The notes: generated by a model not told the origin, from the letters alone. DNA of 64,000 nt from Amycolatopsis arida (GCF_900115565.1 NZ_FOWW01000012.1:62001-126000), one strand, 5' to 3'; positions 54,552 through 63,110 are shown, numbered from the stretch's first letter. A program made the numbers and translations.

Positions 54552-55970
54552 TCAGACAACTGCCATGAGCAACGCCGCCGCCCCGAACCCGGCGACCGAC
54601 AGGACGGTCTCCAGCACCGTCCAGGTCTTCAGCGTGTCCGACACCGAGATGCCGAAGTAGCGCGAGACGATCCAGAACCCGCCGTCGTTGACGTGCGAGG
54701 CGATGATGGAGCCGGCGGCGATCGCCACCACCAGCAGCGCCAGCTGCGCCTGCGAGTAGCCCAGCTCGGCCACGGTGGGCGCGACGATCCCGCTCGTCGT
54801 CACGATCGCGACCGTGGCCGAGCCCTGCGCGATCCGCAGGCCGCAGCTGATCACGTACGCGGCGAGGATCACCGGTAGCCCCGCCGAGTCCAGCGAGCCG
54901 GCCACGGCCTTGCCGATCCCGGTGGCGGCGAGCACGGCGCCGAAGAACGCGCCGGCCCCGACCACCAACAGGATCATCGCCACCGGGCGCAGCGCGGTCG
55001 CGGACAGCTCGGACAGCTCCCGCCCGCTCATCCCGCGCCGGGTGCCGAGCAGCCAGTACGCCAGCAGCACGGCCAGCGTCAGTGCGACCGCGGGGGTCCC
55101 GACGAACGTCGCGACGCCGGCCGTCGCCGAGTCATCGGGCAGCCAGATGCTGCCGAACGTGCCGAGCAGGATCAGCACCAGCGGCACCGCGATGATCCCG
55201 GCGACGAGGCCCAGCGACGGCGGCGGCCGGGTGGCCGCGCCCGGCGCGTCCCTGACCTCGGATCCGCCCAACGCGGCCAGCATCTCCTCGGGCACCGGAA
55301 CGTGGATCCGGTTGCCGATCCACGTGGAGAACAGCACCCCGCCGACGAACCAGGCCGGGATCGCGCACGCGGCACCCATGAGGATGACCCAGCCGAGCTC
55401 GACGTGCAGCAGTCCGGCGGCGGCGACCGGGCCGGGGTGCGGCGGGAGGAACGCGTGGGTGACCGAGAGTCCGGCCACCAGCGGGAGGCAGTAGAGCAGG
55501 ATCGACCGGCCGCCCTGCTTCGCGGCCACGTACACCAGCGGCGCGAGCACGAAGATGCCGATGTCGAAGAACACCGGGATGCCGAAGATCAGCCCGGCGA
55601 TGCCCATCGCCAGCGGCGCCCGCCGCTCGCCGAAGGCGCGCAGCAGTGCCGAGGTGAGCACCCTCGCCCCGCCGGAGCGCTCCAGGATCGCGCCGAGCAG
55701 CGTGCCGAGTCCGATGATCGCCGCGATGTGCCCGAGGACGCCGCCGAAGCCCTTCTCCAGCAGCGAGTCCGACGCCTTCTGCGCCGAGCCGACGATGGTG
55801 CCCACCGGCAGCCCGGCGGCCAGCGCGGTGAGCAGCCCGATGACGAGCAACGCGATGAACGGCTCCATCCGGAACCGGATGATGAGCAGCAGCAGCGCCG
55901 CGATCGCGACGGCCGCGAGGGTGAGCAGGCCGCCCGTGGAGTGCTGCAGCCAGTCGACGAACGCCGTCAC
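54552..55970 (-). CDS. GntP-family gluconate-type permease
   Basis: This 472-residue membrane protein starts at GTG 55970, overlapping the stop of the deacylase gene. It has 12 or more helices with GntP family motifs, such as GFGGVLGHIAAIIGLGTLLG, GIPVFFDIGIFVLAPLVYVA and HAFLPPHPGPVAAAG. The C-terminal GSATVAIVTTSGIVAPT and IIASHVNDGGFWIVSRYFG are strongly conserved. GntP proteins import gluconate and other sugar acids with protons. In this cluster N-acetylglucosaminate or glucosaminate is a plausible substrate. The gene lies in one operon with the dehydratase, deacylase and lactonase. Confidence 0.92.
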   Translation of the reverse strand: MTAFVDWLQHSTGGLLTLAAVAIAALLLLIIRFRMEPFIALLVIGLLTALAAGLPVGTIVGSAQKASDSLLEKGFGGVLGHIAAIIGLGTLLGAILERSGGARVLTSALLRAFGERRAPLAMGIAGLIFGIPVFFDIGIFVLAPLVYVAAKQGGRSILLYCLPLVAGLSVTHAFLPPHPGPVAAAGLLHVELGWVILMGAACAIPAWFVGGVLFSTWIGNRIHVPVPEEMLAALGGSEVRDAPGAATRPPPSLGLVAGIIAVPLVLILLGTFGSIWLPDDSATAGVATFVGTPAVALTLAVLLAYWLLGTRRGMSGRELSELSATALRPVAMILLVVGAGAFFGAVLAATGIGKAVAGSLDSAGLPVILAAYVISCGLRIAQGSATVAIVTTSGIVAPTVAELGYSQAQLALLVVAIAAGSIIASHVNDGGFWIVSRYFGISVSDTLKTWTVLETVLSVAGFGAAALLMAVV

Positions 55971-57562
55971 CGCCCCACCCCCGGCTTGCGCAGCGCCCGC
56001 CCGGCCAGCGCGCCGGTCGGCCGACCGCCGTCGATGGCGGCCACCCCGTTGACGAAGACGTACGGGATGCCGGCCGCCGGCTGGCGCGGGTCGTCGAAGG
56101 TGGCGGTGTCGGCGACGGTGTCCGGGTCGAACAGCACCAGGTCGGCCGCGTAACCGGGGCGGACCAGCCCGCGGTCGGGCAACCGCAGCCGCCGGGCCGC
56201 TCTTCCGGTGAGGTGGGCGACGCACTCGGCGAGGTCCAGCACGCCGAGCTCACGGACGTAGCGGGCGAGGTATCGGGGGAAGGTGCCCCACGCCCGGGGA
56301 TGCGGGCGGTCGCCGACGAGCAGGCCGTCGCTGCCGCCGGTGTGCGCGGGGTGGCGCATGATCGCCCGCACGTTCTCCTCGTGTCCCACGTGCATCAGGC
56401 AGGACGTGCCGAGCCGCTCGGCGACCAGCACGTCGAAGAACAGCTCGGCGGGTGGGACGCCGGCGGCCCGCGCGGACTCGGCGACCGTGCGCCCGACGAG
56501 GTGGGCGTGCTCGGCCCCGCGGACGCCGTTGATCTCGATGGTCGACCAGTCGACCGGCACCCCGTGCGCACCGTCGGAGCCGGTCTCCTCGACCTCCGCC
56601 CGGATCCGCTCCCGGGTGTCCGGATCGGACAGTCGAGCCAGGGTGGCGTCGAGCCCGCCCTCGGCGGCCCAGCTGGGCAGCAGCGCGGAGAGGTAGGTGG
56701 CGCCGGGTAGGTAGGGGTAGCTGTCGAGGCTGATGTCGCGGCCCTCGGCGATCGCGTCGTCGAGCAGCCGGAGCAGCTCGGGGGCGCGGCCCTCGTTCAC
56801 CGAGAAGTTCATCGTGGCGTGCGCCAGGTGCAGCGGGCAGCGCGCCCGCCGGCACACCTCGACCATCTCTCGGTACGCCTCCAGCGCGCCGGCGCCGTAG
56901 CTGCGGTGGTGCGGGCTGTAGAAGCCGCCGTGCTCGCCGACCACCGCGCACAGCGCCACCAGCTCGTCGGTGCCGGCGTACATCCCCGGCGGGTAGGTGA
57001 GCCCGGAGGACATCCCGAACGCGCCCTCGGCCAGCCCGGTCGCGACCAGCTCGCGCATCCGGTCCAGTTCGGACTCCGTCGGCGGCCGGTCGGCGAAGCC
57101 CACCACCAGCATCCGCACGGTGCCCTGCGGCACCAGGTACGCGGCGTTGACCGCGATGCCGCGGTCGAGGCGGTCGAGGTACTCGCCGACCGAGCGCCAG
57201 CTCCAGTCGAACCCGGGCGGGTCGTCGTTCCACCCGGCGAGCTGGGCGCGCAGTGCCTCGAGGGCGCGGTCGTCGGCCGGTGCGTAGGACAACCCGTCCT
57301 GGCCGATCACCTCCGTGGTGACGCCCTGCGACACCTTGGCGAGATGGTCCGGGTTGGCCAGCAACTGGAGGTCGGAGTGCGCGTGCATGTCGATGAACCC
57401 CGGGGCCAGCACCAGCGCGGTCGCGTCGACCACCCGGCCGGCGGTGAGCGTGCCCGGCTCGGCGACTGCCGCGATCCGTCCGCCGGTGACGCCGACGTCG
57501 CCGGGGAACAGTGGCGCGCCGGTGCCGTCGGCGATCCGCGCGCCGCGCAGGACGAGGTCCAT
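55967..57562 (-). CDS. N-acyl-D-amino-acid deacylase (D-aminoacylase family)
   Basis: This 531-residue amidohydrolase has metal ligands H60, H62 and D64 in FIDMHAHSDLQLL, then FGMSSGLTYPPGMYAGTDEL, FYSPHHRSYG and PLHLAHATMNFS, and the catalytic aspartate in HTGGSDGLLVGDRPHPRAWG. The family removes N-acyl groups from D-amino acids. D-glucosaminate is chemically a D-alpha-amino acid, so N-acetyl-D-glucosaminate would be a logical substrate here. The gene lies 33 bases after the PLP dehydratase gene and overlaps gntP by four bases. A true D-amino-acid substrate is the main alternative. Confidence 0.9.
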   Translation of the reverse strand: MDLVLRGARIADGTGAPLFPGDVGVTGGRIAAVAEPGTLTAGRVVDATALVLAPGFIDMHAHSDLQLLANPDHLAKVSQGVTTEVIGQDGLSYAPADDRALEALRAQLAGWNDDPPGFDWSWRSVGEYLDRLDRGIAVNAAYLVPQGTVRMLVVGFADRPPTESELDRMRELVATGLAEGAFGMSSGLTYPPGMYAGTDELVALCAVVGEHGGFYSPHHRSYGAGALEAYREMVEVCRRARCPLHLAHATMNFSVNEGRAPELLRLLDDAIAEGRDISLDSYPYLPGATYLSALLPSWAAEGGLDATLARLSDPDTRERIRAEVEETGSDGAHGVPVDWSTIEINGVRGAEHAHLVGRTVAESARAAGVPPAELFFDVLVAERLGTSCLMHVGHEENVRAIMRHPAHTGGSDGLLVGDRPHPRAWGTFPRYLARYVRELGVLDLAECVAHLTGRAARRLRLPDRGLVRPGYAADLVLFDPDTVADTATFDDPRQPAAGIPYVFVNGVAAIDGGRPTGALAGRALRKPGVGR

Positions 57563-57595
57563 GGCTCCTCCGGGTCAGCGGTGGGGCAGCGGTGG

Positions 57596-58978
57596 TCAGA
57601 AGTAGGTCCGGACGAAGTCGACGACGGTCTCGCCGTCGGCGTCGACCACCGGCAGCAGCGACCACTTGTCGAACACCGTGCAGGGGTGGGACAGGCCGAG
57701 GCCCACCCAGTCGCCCACGTCCAGCGGCGAGCCCGCCGGGAGGCGGAGGAACGCGTGCTGGTCGTTGAGCGCGGTGATCTCGTGGCCCGCCAGTGGCGCC
57801 GCGGAGCCCCCGCTGGTCCGGTGCCACTGCGGCTCGGGCAGGCCCTGGTCGAACGAGACGTCCCGGCGGCCGAGGGTGAGCAGTGCGAGGTCGTTCGCGG
57901 GGCGGGAGCTCACCTGGGCCCAGGCCCGCAGCGCCGAGCGCAGCGGGCTGCCTTCGGTCCGCGGGGTGGCGCCCAGCGGGGAGATCGCCCGATAGAACCC
58001 GTCGTCGTGGGTGAGGTAGGCACCGCTGCGCAGGATCGGCAGCACGTCCAGCCCGGCCGGCCAGCCGGTGGTGATGCCGGCGGCGACCTGGTCGAAGAAG
58101 GCGCTGCCACCCGCGGTGACGATCACCGGTCGTCCCGACGCGAGCAGCCCCCGCTCGGCGAGCGCGACGGTCAGCCCGCGTAGCTCGTCCAGATAGGACT
58201 CGACGCGGGTGAGGGAGGCCGCGGACGCGTCGTGCGCCAGCGCCGCCTCGTAGCCGGCCACGCCGGCCAGCCGCAGCGTGGGGCTGTCCCGCACGGCCTC
58301 GGCCACGGCCAGCGCGGTGTCCCGGTCGCGCACACCGGTCCGGCCGCCCTCGGCGCCCAGCTCGACGAGCACGTCCACCGGCCGGTCCGCGTGGGCGGCG
58401 GCGAGCGCGTCGTGCATCAGCCGCACCCCGCGCACCGAGTCGACCCAGCAGCCGAACTCGAACCCGGGGTCGGCGGCCAGCTCGCCGGCCAGCCACGCCA
58501 GCGCCGCCGGGTCGACCAGCTGGTTGGCCAGCAGCACCCGGGACACCCCGAATGCCCGGTACACCCGCAGCTGCCCGGCGGTGGCGGCGGTGATGCCCCA
58601 CGCGCCGTGCTCGAGCTGCCGGGCGAACAGCTGGGGCGCCATGGTGGTCTTGCCGTGCGGGGCGAGCGCGACGCCGTGCTCGGCGCACCAGCGCGCCATG
58701 ATCCGCAGGTTGTGCTCCAGCGCGGCGTTCTCCAGCACGACGACCGGGCCGAGGAACCCCGCGCTGAACAACCCGGGGCGGGCGGCGGCGACCTCGGCGA
58801 GCGCCATGCCGGCCAGCGCCGGTGGCACGCACCGGAACCGCCAGTCCAGCCGCTCGGCGCGGATGCCCGCCACGGCGGCCGTGTCGAGCGTGCCCGGGGA
58901 GAGGGGGATCGACGGCTCTGACGGCTTGAACGGCTCTGACGGCTCTGAGGGCTCTGACGGCGTCGACGGCACTGTCAT
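57596..58978 (-). CDS. DSD1-like, PLP fold-type III amino-acid dehydratase/deaminase
   Basis: This is a protein of about 460 residues starting at ATG 58978. After a repetitive SEP-rich N-terminus comes an alanine-racemase-like barrel with the PLP lysine K110 in VALAPHGKTTMAPQLF. The C-terminal domain ends with the H-x-C pair in GLSHPCTVFDKW that binds zinc in D-serine dehydratase (DSD1). DSD1 enzymes eliminate the beta-hydroxyl of D-beta-hydroxy amino acids and release ammonia. D-glucosaminate has exactly that arrangement at C2 and C3 and would give 2-keto-3-deoxygluconate. It heads the operon with deacylase, gntP and lactonase. The substrate is inferred from context. Confidence 0.85.
   Translation of the reverse strand: MTVPSTPSEPSEPSEPFKPSEPSIPLSPGTLDTAAVAGIRAERLDWRFRCVPPALAGMALAEVAAARPGLFSAGFLGPVVVLENAALEHNLRIMARWCAEHGVALAPHGKTTMAPQLFARQLEHGAWGITAATAGQLRVYRAFGVSRVLLANQLVDPAALAWLAGELAADPGFEFGCWVDSVRGVRLMHDALAAAHADRPVDVLVELGAEGGRTGVRDRDTALAVAEAVRDSPTLRLAGVAGYEAALAHDASAASLTRVESYLDELRGLTVALAERGLLASGRPVIVTAGGSAFFDQVAAGITTGWPAGLDVLPILRSGAYLTHDDGFYRAISPLGATPRTEGSPLRSALRAWAQVSSRPANDLALLTLGRRDVSFDQGLPEPQWHRTSGGSAAPLAGHEITALNDQHAFLRLPAGSPLDVGDWVGLGLSHPCTVFDKWSLLPVVDADGETVVDFVRTYF
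58911..58970 (-). repeat. 9-bp tandem repeat encoding SEP units in the dehydratase N-terminus
   Basis: The motif GACGGCTCT and close variants repeat about six times in phase, encoding SEPSEPSEPFKPSEP at the start of the DSD1-like protein. The segment precedes the first conserved helix and is probably disordered. Copy number could vary by slippage without breaking the frame. Confidence 0.7.
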
Positions 58979-58992
58979 GACCACCACCTGGA

Positions 58993-59029
58993 TTGCGCTA
59001 TGTGCAACGGGTGTTGCGGGAAGTGCATT
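58993..59029. promoter_or_regulatory. Tandem IclR-type operator in the divergent dehydratase/kinase promoter
   Basis: TTGCGCTATGTGCAAC at 58993-59008 and TTGCGGGAAGTGCATT at 59014-59029 repeat 21 bp apart. The first is nearly identical to the box at 53293. The elements sit between the start of the leftward operon (58978) and the rightward kinase gene (59086). TAGCAT at 59039-59044 is a likely -10 of the kinase operon, with the second box over its -35. The IclR gene is the second gene of that rightward operon, so the site gives autoregulation as well. Confidence 0.75.
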
Positions 59030-59085
59030 GGGAAGGTGTAGCATTGCCGCCGCCACAGGTCAACGAATCGGGTGAGGAGGACGGG

Positions 59086-60171
59086 TTGACGGAGGACTCG
59101 GTCGGCCCGGAAGTGCTGTGCGTCGGCGAGTCGATGGCGCTGTTCGTCCCCGCCGAGCCGGGCCCGCCGCACCTGGTCCGTTCCTGGCACCGCACCGTCG
59201 GTGGCGCGGAGTCCAACGTGGCCTGTCACATGGCCGCGCTCGGGCTGCGCAGCGCCTGGGTGAGCGCCGTGGGGCCGGACCCGTTCGGCCGCGCGCTGCT
59301 CGACGAGCTCGCCGCGGCCGGCGTCGACGTGTCCGCCGCCTATGTGGACCCGCAGCGGCCGACCGGGATCTACTTCAAGGAGGCCGGGGTGCCGGGCAGT
59401 CCGGTGCGGTACTACCGGACCGGGTCGGCCGCGTCCGGGATGGGGCCGGAGCTGCTGCGCCGGCTCCACCTGCGCGGCGTGCGGCTGGTCCACCTCAGCG
59501 GCATCACGCCGGCGCTGTCGGTCGGCTGCGCGGAGCTGGTCCGGGCGCTGCTCGCGCGGCCCCGCGGGAACCACCGGGTCTCGTTCGACGTGAACTGGCG
59601 CCCCACGCTCTGGGAAGGGCGGAATCCCGCCCTGCTCGCCGAGCTGGCCGCCGCCGCCGACATCGTCCTGGTCGGCGACGACGAGGCCGAGGTGGTGTGG
59701 GGGACCGGTGACCCGCACCTGTTGCGCCGGCTGCTGCCCGAGCCGGTGGCGCTCGTGGTCAAGCACGGCGAGCGCGGCGCCACGCTGCTGGAGCGGGACG
59801 CCGCGCCGGTGTTCGCCCCCGCCCTGCGGGTCGATGTGGTGGAGCCGGTGGGCGCGGGGGACGCGTTCGCCGCCGGGTTCCTCGCCGCGACCCTGCGCGG
59901 GGCGAGCCCGCTGGCCCGGTTGCGGGCAGGGCATGTGCAGGCCGCCGCCACGCTGCGCACCGCCGCCGACGTCGGGCCACCGCTGCCCCCGGACGTCGTC
60001 GCCGCGCTGGTGGCCGCCGACGGGCCGGCGTGGGCGGCGGCGCGGCTGACCGACGCCGGGCTGGTGCCCGCGGTCGTGGGCGACGGGTCCGCTCCTCCAG
60101 CCGGCGCGGCGGCGGCCCCACCGCCGGCCCGATACCGAACCTCACCACCGGCCGCCGTGGAGGACCGATGA
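59086..60171 (+). CDS. PfkB-family sugar kinase, probable 2-keto-3-deoxygluconate kinase
   Basis: This is a protein of about 361 residues; TTG 59086 is chosen because GAGGAG lies six bases upstream and the first strand (EVLCVGESMALFVP) follows. Further PfkB motifs are GGAESNVACHMAALGLRSAW, AVGPDPFGRAL and the catalytic anion hole DVVEPVGAGDAFAAGF. The N-terminal CVGESMALF and RYYRTGSAASG resemble KdgK enzymes that phosphorylate 2-keto-3-deoxygluconate. About 35 residues at the C-terminus are proline- and alanine-rich and probably disordered. Its stop overlaps the iclR start, and it is divergent from the dehydratase operon. KDPG aldolase is not in the window. Confidence 0.87.
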   Translation: MTEDSVGPEVLCVGESMALFVPAEPGPPHLVRSWHRTVGGAESNVACHMAALGLRSAWVSAVGPDPFGRALLDELAAAGVDVSAAYVDPQRPTGIYFKEAGVPGSPVRYYRTGSAASGMGPELLRRLHLRGVRLVHLSGITPALSVGCAELVRALLARPRGNHRVSFDVNWRPTLWEGRNPALLAELAAAADIVLVGDDEAEVVWGTGDPHLLRRLLPEPVALVVKHGERGATLLERDAAPVFAPALRVDVVEPVGAGDAFAAGFLAATLRGASPLARLRAGHVQAAATLRTAADVGPPLPPDVVAALVAADGPAWAAARLTDAGLVPAVVGDGSAPPAGAAAAPPPARYRTSPPAAVEDR

Positions 60172-60947
60172 GCCAGAGCTTGGACCGCGCGCTGACGCTG
60201 CTGGGCGGCCTCGCCAAGGACGCGCGCACGCTCGACCAGCTGGCCGAGGAGGTCGGCGTGCACAAGTCCACCGTGCTGCGGTTGCTGCGCACGCTCGAGG
60301 CGCACCACTTCGTGCACCGGGTCGGCGCCCGGCACTACCGGCTCGGCAGTGCCCTGTTCGATTTGGCCAACCAGGCGCTGGAGCAGCGTGACGTGCGGCG
60401 CAGCGCGGAGCCCGCGCTGGCCGACCTCAACGAGCGCACCGGGCACACCGTGCACCTGGCCAGCTACGAGGACGGCGAGGTCGTCTACATCGACAAGTTC
60501 GAGGGCCGGCACTCGGTGCGGATGTACTCGCGGGTGGGCAAGCGGGCGCCGTTGCACTGCACGGCCGTGGGCAAGGTGCTGGTCGCGGCGTTCCCGCCGG
60601 CCCGGCGGGCGGAGATCGCCGCCGGCATCGACTACGTGCGGATGACCGGCAACACCATCGGCACGGTCGAGGACTACCTTGCCGAGCTCGCCAGGGTCGC
60701 CGAGCGCGGCTACGCGGTGGACAACGCCGAGCACGAGGACTTCATCCACTGCGTCGCGGCGCCGATCCGCGGCGCCGGCGGCGAGGTGCTGGCCGCGGTG
60801 TCGCTGTCGGTGCCGAAGGTGCTGCTCGACTTCGAGGGGCTGCTGGCGTTGGTACCGGACCTGGTCGCCGCCGCCGAGGAAGCGTCCCTCCAGAGTGGAT
60901 GGACACCGTCAGTGAGAAGGACACCGGAGAGAGAGGACGGTCGATGA
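60168..60947 (+). CDS. IclR-family transcriptional regulator of the amino-sugar cluster
   Basis: This 259-residue protein starts at ATG 60168, overlapping the kinase stop. The N-terminal winged helix is LDQLAEEVGVHKSTVLRLLR, then HHFVHRVGARHYRLGSAL. The ligand-binding domain includes TVHLASYEDGEVVYIDKFEG, PLHCTAVGKVLVA, DNAEHEDFIHCVAAPIRGAG and AAVSLSVPKV. IclR proteins such as KdgR respond to sugar-acid intermediates. Its gene order with a KDG-type kinase and RidA, and the matching operators at 53293 and 58993, suggest that it controls all three operons. A 2-keto-3-deoxy sugar acid is the natural effector to test. Confidence 0.92.
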   Translation: MSQSLDRALTLLGGLAKDARTLDQLAEEVGVHKSTVLRLLRTLEAHHFVHRVGARHYRLGSALFDLANQALEQRDVRRSAEPALADLNERTGHTVHLASYEDGEVVYIDKFEGRHSVRMYSRVGKRAPLHCTAVGKVLVAAFPPARRAEIAAGIDYVRMTGNTIGTVEDYLAELARVAERGYAVDNAEHEDFIHCVAAPIRGAGGEVLAAVSLSVPKVLLDFEGLLALVPDLVAAAEEASLQSGWTPSVRRTPEREDGR

Positions 60948-61324
60948 CCAAGGTCGCGATTCGCACCGCGGAGGCGCCGGAGCCGGTCGCCGCGTACGCC
61001 CAGGGCGTGCGCAGGGGCAACATCCTGCAGGTGGCCGGGCAGGTCGGGATCGACCCGGCGACCGGGCGGATCGCCGGCGAGACGGTGGCCGAGCAGACCC
61101 GGCAGACGTTCCGCAACCTGGAGGCCGTGCTCGCGGCCGCCGGGGCGAGCCTGGACGACGTGGTGATGATGCGGGTCTACCTCACCGACACCGCGCACTT
61201 CGCCGAGCTGAACGAGGCCTACGGAGAGCTGGTCCGCGAGCCCTACCCGGCGCGCACCACCGTGTACGTCGGGCTGCCGGAGGGCCTGCTGGTGGAGATC
61301 GACGCGCTCGCCGTACTCGACTAG
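60944..61324 (+). CDS. ridA: RidA-family enamine/imine deaminase
   Basis: This 126-residue protein begins at ATG 60944, overlapping the iclR stop. It has the Rid family hallmarks: AYAQGVRRGNILQVAGQVGI, RQTFRNLEAVLAAAGASLDD, VVMMRVYLTD and EPYPARTTVYVGLPEGLLVE, with the catalytic arginine in PARTTV. RidA hydrolyses reactive enamine/imine intermediates released by PLP dehydratases. Its placement in the same regulon as a DSD1-like dehydratase fits that job well. Translation coupling to iclR indicates coordinated expression. Confidence 0.93.
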   Translation: MTKVAIRTAEAPEPVAAYAQGVRRGNILQVAGQVGIDPATGRIAGETVAEQTRQTFRNLEAVLAAAGASLDDVVMMRVYLTDTAHFAELNEAYGELVREPYPARTTVYVGLPEGLLVEIDALAVLD

Positions 61325-61457
61325 AGAGTTCGGGGCGATGTGCACGGCGGTGCGAGCCGCGTGCCTCACCGGAAGCGGCTGCCGCCGCTGATGTCATCAC
61401 GACGAGTCGCCACGTGATGGTTGATCGGAGCGGCCGGGACCGGCGAGACTCTCCGGC

Positions 61458-62732
61458 GTGACGGAGTACCTCAACGAGACGGTCTTCACCTGGGGCGGCG
61501 TTCCGCTGAAGTTCGGCGCGGGCGCGGTCGACGAGATCGGCTTCGACCTCGCCGCGACGGGTGCCCACCGGGTGCTGGTGGTGACCGACGCCGGCCTGGT
61601 CCGCACCGGGGTGCCGGATCGGGTGGCCGACGCGGCCACCGCCGCCGGCCTCACCGTGGAGACCTACGACGGCGTGCACGTCGAGCCGACCGACGCCAGC
61701 CTCACCGAGGCCGTCGAGTTCGCCCGGCAGGGGGAGTGGGACGGCTTCATCGGCGTCGGCGGGGGCTCCGCCATCGACACCGCCAAGGCGGTCAACCTGC
61801 TCACCACCTACCCCGGTGAGCTGACCGAGTACCTGAACCGGCCGATCGGGGAGGGCAAGGCGCCACCGGGGCCGCTCAAGCCGCTGGTGGCGGTGCCCAC
61901 CACCGCGGGAACCGGGTCGGAGAGCACCCCGGTGTGCGTGCTCGACCTGCTCGGCCACAAGGTCAAGACCGGGATCAGCCACCCCCGGCTGCGGCCGACG
62001 CTGGCCGTGGTGGACCCGCTGCTGACGCTGACCCTTCCGCCCGCGGTCACCGCGGCCAGCGGGATGGACGTGCTGTGCCACGCGCTGGAGTCCTACACCG
62101 CCAAGCCCTACTCCGCGTTCCCCCGGCACACCGCGGAGACCAGGGTCGCCTACTGCGGGGCGAACCCGATCTCCGACGTGTGGGCGGAGCAGTCGCTGCG
62201 GCTGCTCGGGAAGTCGCTGCGCACCGCGGTGCTCTCCGGCCGCCACCTGGCGGCCCGCACGGACGTGATGCTCGCCGCGACGTTCGCCGGCATGGGCTTC
62301 GGCAACGCCGGGGTGCACATCCCGCACGCCTGCGGCTACCCGATCGCGGGGATGGTGCGTGACTACGTGCCCGAGGGCTACCCGCCGGAGCCGCTGGTGC
62401 CGCACGGGCAGTCGGTGTCGCTGACCGCGCCGGCGGCGTTCCGGTTCACCTTCCCCACCGACCCCAACCGGCACCTGCGGGCCGCCGAACTGCTGGCCTC
62501 GGACGCGCCCCGCCCGACCGACCCGCGCGAGCGGCTCCCGGCGGTGCTGGCCGAGCTGATGCGCGACATCGGCATCCCGAACGGCCTCGGCGCCGTCGGC
62601 TACACCGAGGCCGACACCGACCAGCTGGTCGCCGGCGCGCTGAAGCAGCAGCGGCTCCTCGGCGTGGCGCCGCGCCCGGTGACCGCCGACGACCTCGCCG
62701 CGATCTTCCGGGAGTCGATGGTCACCTGGTGA
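61458..62732 (+). CDS. Iron-type alcohol dehydrogenase, hydroxyacid-oxoacid transhydrogenase-like
   Basis: This 424-residue protein starts at GTG 61458. It has the iron-ADH nucleotide region (VGGGSAIDTAKAVNLLTTYP), VAVPTTAGTGSESTPVCVLD and metal-ligand segments GMDVLCHALESY and NAGVHIPHACGYPI. The full-length similarity pattern, including SAFPRHTAETRVAYCGANPI, fits the ADHFE1/HOT subgroup. Those enzymes oxidise 4-hydroxybutyrate-type hydroxyacids with 2-oxoglutarate as acceptor. It follows ridA by 133 bases on the same strand and may be separately transcribed. A link to the amino-sugar cluster is not shown by any operator. Confidence 0.85.
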   Translation: MTEYLNETVFTWGGVPLKFGAGAVDEIGFDLAATGAHRVLVVTDAGLVRTGVPDRVADAATAAGLTVETYDGVHVEPTDASLTEAVEFARQGEWDGFIGVGGGSAIDTAKAVNLLTTYPGELTEYLNRPIGEGKAPPGPLKPLVAVPTTAGTGSESTPVCVLDLLGHKVKTGISHPRLRPTLAVVDPLLTLTLPPAVTAASGMDVLCHALESYTAKPYSAFPRHTAETRVAYCGANPISDVWAEQSLRLLGKSLRTAVLSGRHLAARTDVMLAATFAGMGFGNAGVHIPHACGYPIAGMVRDYVPEGYPPEPLVPHGQSVSLTAPAAFRFTFPTDPNRHLRAAELLASDAPRPTDPRERLPAVLAELMRDIGIPNGLGAVGYTEADTDQLVAGALKQQRLLGVAPRPVTADDLAAIFRESMVTW

Positions 62733-62738
62733 CCGCCG

Positions 62739-63110
62739 CTACCGGACCGGGCCGGTGTACTTCTCGCCGGGTCCCTGCCCCGGCGCGTCCGGGACCGTCG
62801 ACCCCTCCCGGAACGCCTTCTGCAGCGACTGCAGGCCGTCCCGCAGCGGGGCGGCGTGCAGGCCGAGATACTCGGCCGAGGCGGTGACCAGCCCGGCCAG
62901 CGCGGTGATGAGCCGCCGGGCCTCGTCCAGGTCGCGGCGGGGGCTGGTCGCGGGGTCGGGATCGGCCAGGCCGAGCCGCTCGGCCGCGGCGGACATCAGC
63001 ATCAGCGCCGCCCTGCTGATCACCTCGACGCTGGGAATCTCCCCCAGCTCGCGGACGTCGGCCTCGTCGGCCCGGGAATGCCCGGGCGGCTCGCCAGCGT
63101 TGTCTACCAC
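62739..63110 (-). CDS. DUF1844-domain protein
   Basis: This is a protein of about 123 residues starting at GTG 63110 with GAAGGG nine bases upstream. The DUF1844 core is [20 protein letters not shown], then [20 protein letters not shown] and a helical [12 protein letters not shown]. It is predicted all-helical and soluble. The gene is divergent from infC, a placement conserved across Actinobacteria. The function of the family is unknown. Its position suggests a translation- or envelope-linked role, which is inference. Confidence 0.85.
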   Translation of the reverse strand: MVDNAGEPPGHSRADEADVRELGEIPSVEVISRAALMLMSAAAERLGLADPDPATSPRRDLDEARRLITALAGLVTASAEYLGLHAAPLRDGLQSLQKAFREGSTVPDAPGQGPGEKYTGPVR

